A DNA stretch of 64,000 nt, from assembly GCA_013397865.1 (NCBI GenBank), contig VZTI01004112.1, positions 544,728 to 608,727 on the forward strand, in the 5' to 3' direction. The stretch is from Struthidea cinerea. Its lineage: Eukaryota; Chordata; Aves; Passeriformes; Corcoracidae. A program made the translations under genes and the position numbers. This document shows positions 62,106-64,000 of the stretch, in pieces (positions within the stretch are counted from its first letter, which is position 1; every line of letters begins with the position of its first letter). The notes beneath the pieces were generated by a model that was given only the letters and a program-made list of their open reading frames with translations, made no database searches and was not told where the DNA came from.

Positions 62106-64000
62106 TGTAAGAAACTGGGATGCTGAACTTTAAAAGTTAGGAAAGATGGCTTTTCCACAGAATATCTTCAAATTTGGGCAAAAATCAAACAAAATTTGGG
62201 CAAGGCAACTGATAAATTCTGGGTTTCTACTGCAATTTTTACACACTTAAAGACAAAAATTGATCGTTAAGAATGAAAAATCCCTGATTTTTACAATGTT
62301 TCTTAAGCATCTCAGTACATAGATCCTACTAAAGATGCTTTCTAATCTTAAACCTCTATAAAACTCTTATCTCAAAACCTGGAGTGTATGTAACAAAGAA
62401 TCATTAAAAGCAATGGGTCCGTTAATATTTGTTCAGGTTTCTGTGCTTACTTTTAACCTTGCATATGCAAGCATTTTGCATGGAAGAGAGTGAATAATTT
62501 CTGAGTGAGAGTATTTATCCAAAACCAACCCTGGACAGACTTAGTTATGAAGGCAACAGAAGACAGGGATAAAAAGAGATGAAATGTAATACTTGTCAGT
62601 CTATGAAGTCATTATATTAGCTGAATTTTAAAAGTAATATTTAAGGTCTTAGTGGTATTAACCAAATATGAAGCTACATATGTGTTCAGTTTCCACGTGA
62701 AAAGAAGATATAAAACTACTGAAATCTTACTGAAATACTGAGGTACTGAAATTAAAAATAGATTTTTAATTAATGAGCTAATTGGACTAATGCAGGCTCT
62801 GCTTCACCAAAACCCTGCCTACCTCAAAGAGGGGGGAGGGGCTGTCCACTCTTTTAAATTAATGATTATCAGTGGGCAGAGGTGGAAAACTCTCACCTGA
62901 AGAGCTGTCATGAAGTTCAGACATGTGAGCTCTGCTCCCTATGGAATATAGGTAATTCTAGAGGGTTGATTCATCCATTGGAGTTAGTGCCTAAGGAGCA
63001 TAAGAAAGGTAGCACAATATTTATCAGTTGTGCAACTCCAGTTCCAAGCAACTGAAGCTGGGATTACTCACAATTTATTAAACAGGAGGTAAGATTTTCT
63101 GTGTCAAATGACTCTGGTTTATTGAGTTTATCAACCACTCTTGTTGTGACTCGCTGTCTCACTCTTGTGAGAACAAGTTCAGTAGAGTTACAACTGCTTA
63201 AGTCAGATCCGATGCTGGAAGCAACACACTTGCTTAACCTAATCTGTGTTTCCTCTTTCCGTGAGACTGGGCAAGAAGAGAAGGGTTAGTCTCTGTGAAG
63301 CTCCATGCTAACACAGACCTCTTGTTTTTAGAGGTCAGGCTGGTGCACCTCTGCACTGCGCTGTTGTGGAGAAACACCAACAAAAGTGCTGGCACGGCCA
63401 TCCCCACTTAGCACTGCCTGCACCCTGTGAATCTTTCTTCCCAAGGTTGCACAGAGACCTGACAAAGGTAGCTATTGAACCCTGTCCTTCTCAAGTGCTT
63501 AAGTAATAGAGGGGCTGTTCTTTATCCTACATACCTAATTTTCTCTAGATTTTCAGCTTTTCACAGGAGCAAAGTTAAGGTCCTAGAGACAGCAGTCTCT
63601 TGCTGCAGTCACTTTTTCGCAGCTCACAGACCAATGTATTTTCTGAAATATTCTTTCCCTAGTGTCTTTTTTTATCAAGAGCTGAGCTGTTTTAGCCCTG
63701 ACTTCCTCCAAGAATTCAGAGACAGATTTCTAGCATAAAAATTTGAGCTTGATCTGCTGAATTTGACAAGTGTACAGCAAATGAGAACAGGCTCTCATGG
63801 GGAAACACTGTCAAACAGTGCCAGTGGAGGGTGGAACTCTAGCTGAAGCTTCTGGTTTGGCCTAATGATTGTGAGGCTTCTAATTTAAAGCATTTCACTA
63901 GAAAGCAGTAATATAAGAATTAAGAGTTGATTTCTAACTCTAAGCAAGTTCAGACTAATAAGACAGTTCTTTCTTGATGTTTCCTTTCTTTTTTATTTTG
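62106..64000. other. Non-coding stretch, nothing recognised
   Basis: No gene recognised. Frames such as 63475-63738 (+, 87 codons) have no domain. A 9-bp inverted repeat at 62752-62771 sits beside ATTAAT-type homeodomain cores. Confidence 0.5.
62752..62771. repeat. Perfect 9-bp AT-rich inverted repeat
   Basis: ATTAAAAAT and ATTTTTAAT around an AG spacer. It is followed by TAATGAGCTAATTGGACTAATGC, which contains three TAAT cores, and about 80 bp later by TTAAATTAATGATTATC. Confidence 0.5.

Noticed and set aside
1..64000. CRISPR arrays, bacterial operons or other prokaryotic systems
   Set aside because: No regularly spaced direct repeats with unique spacers and no ribosome-binding-site/ORF organisation. 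The CR1 elements identify vertebrate DNA.

Overview
The window reads as vertebrate nuclear DNA, almost certainly from a bird. The diagnostic signal is a set of CR1 LINE fragments, eight in all. Several end in the avian CR1 3' tail: TCCCTTCCAACC followed by copies of the octamer ATTCTATG, or the ATTCTGTG variant. The background is AT-rich and CpG-poor, with scattered homopolymer and AT runs. Repeat density is low for an amniote, which also suits a bird. The species and locus cannot be named from this sequence alone.

No functional protein-coding gene, tRNA or rRNA could be supported. The longest open frames (152 to 161 codons) resemble no family, have no convincing splice context and sit in ordinary AT-rich DNA. 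The only reading frames with recognisable protein content are decayed CR1 ORF2 pieces at 47.5-48.4 kb and 61.4-62.1 kb. The window is therefore best read as part of a gene desert or of one or more long introns. Short coding exons of about 50 codons or fewer could have escaped by-eye inspection.

Layout: 0-18 kb is non-coding sequence with simple repeats, a 15-bp tandem array (13.27 kb) and a small inverted repeat (6.35 kb). 18-23 kb has two CR1 3' ends, a CpG-enriched block flanked by paired AP-1 motifs (21.49-22.09 kb) and a roughly 185-bp imperfect palindrome resembling a MITE or an ancient palindromic repeat (22.86-23.05 kb). 23-35 kb is mostly unremarkable, with an 86-bp GGAA microsatellite at 25.35 kb. 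35.66-36.02 kb is a probable plus-strand solo LTR with CCAAT box, TATA box and ATTAAA. 41.4-42.5 kb holds a CR1 3' end and a well-preserved minus-strand solo LTR (598 bp, TGTTGC/GCAACA ends, TATAAAA, AATAAA). 47.5-48.45 kb is a CR1 copy that lost most of its reverse transcriptase. 54-62 kb is a CR1 cluster of four copies in both orientations.

No genes cooperate here. The functional content, if any, would be regulatory: LTR promoters, the CpG/AP-1 block, G-quadruplex motifs, and clusters of homeodomain-type sites. All calls are by-eye motif reading. Repeat boundaries are approximate to about 5-20 bp unless stated otherwise.
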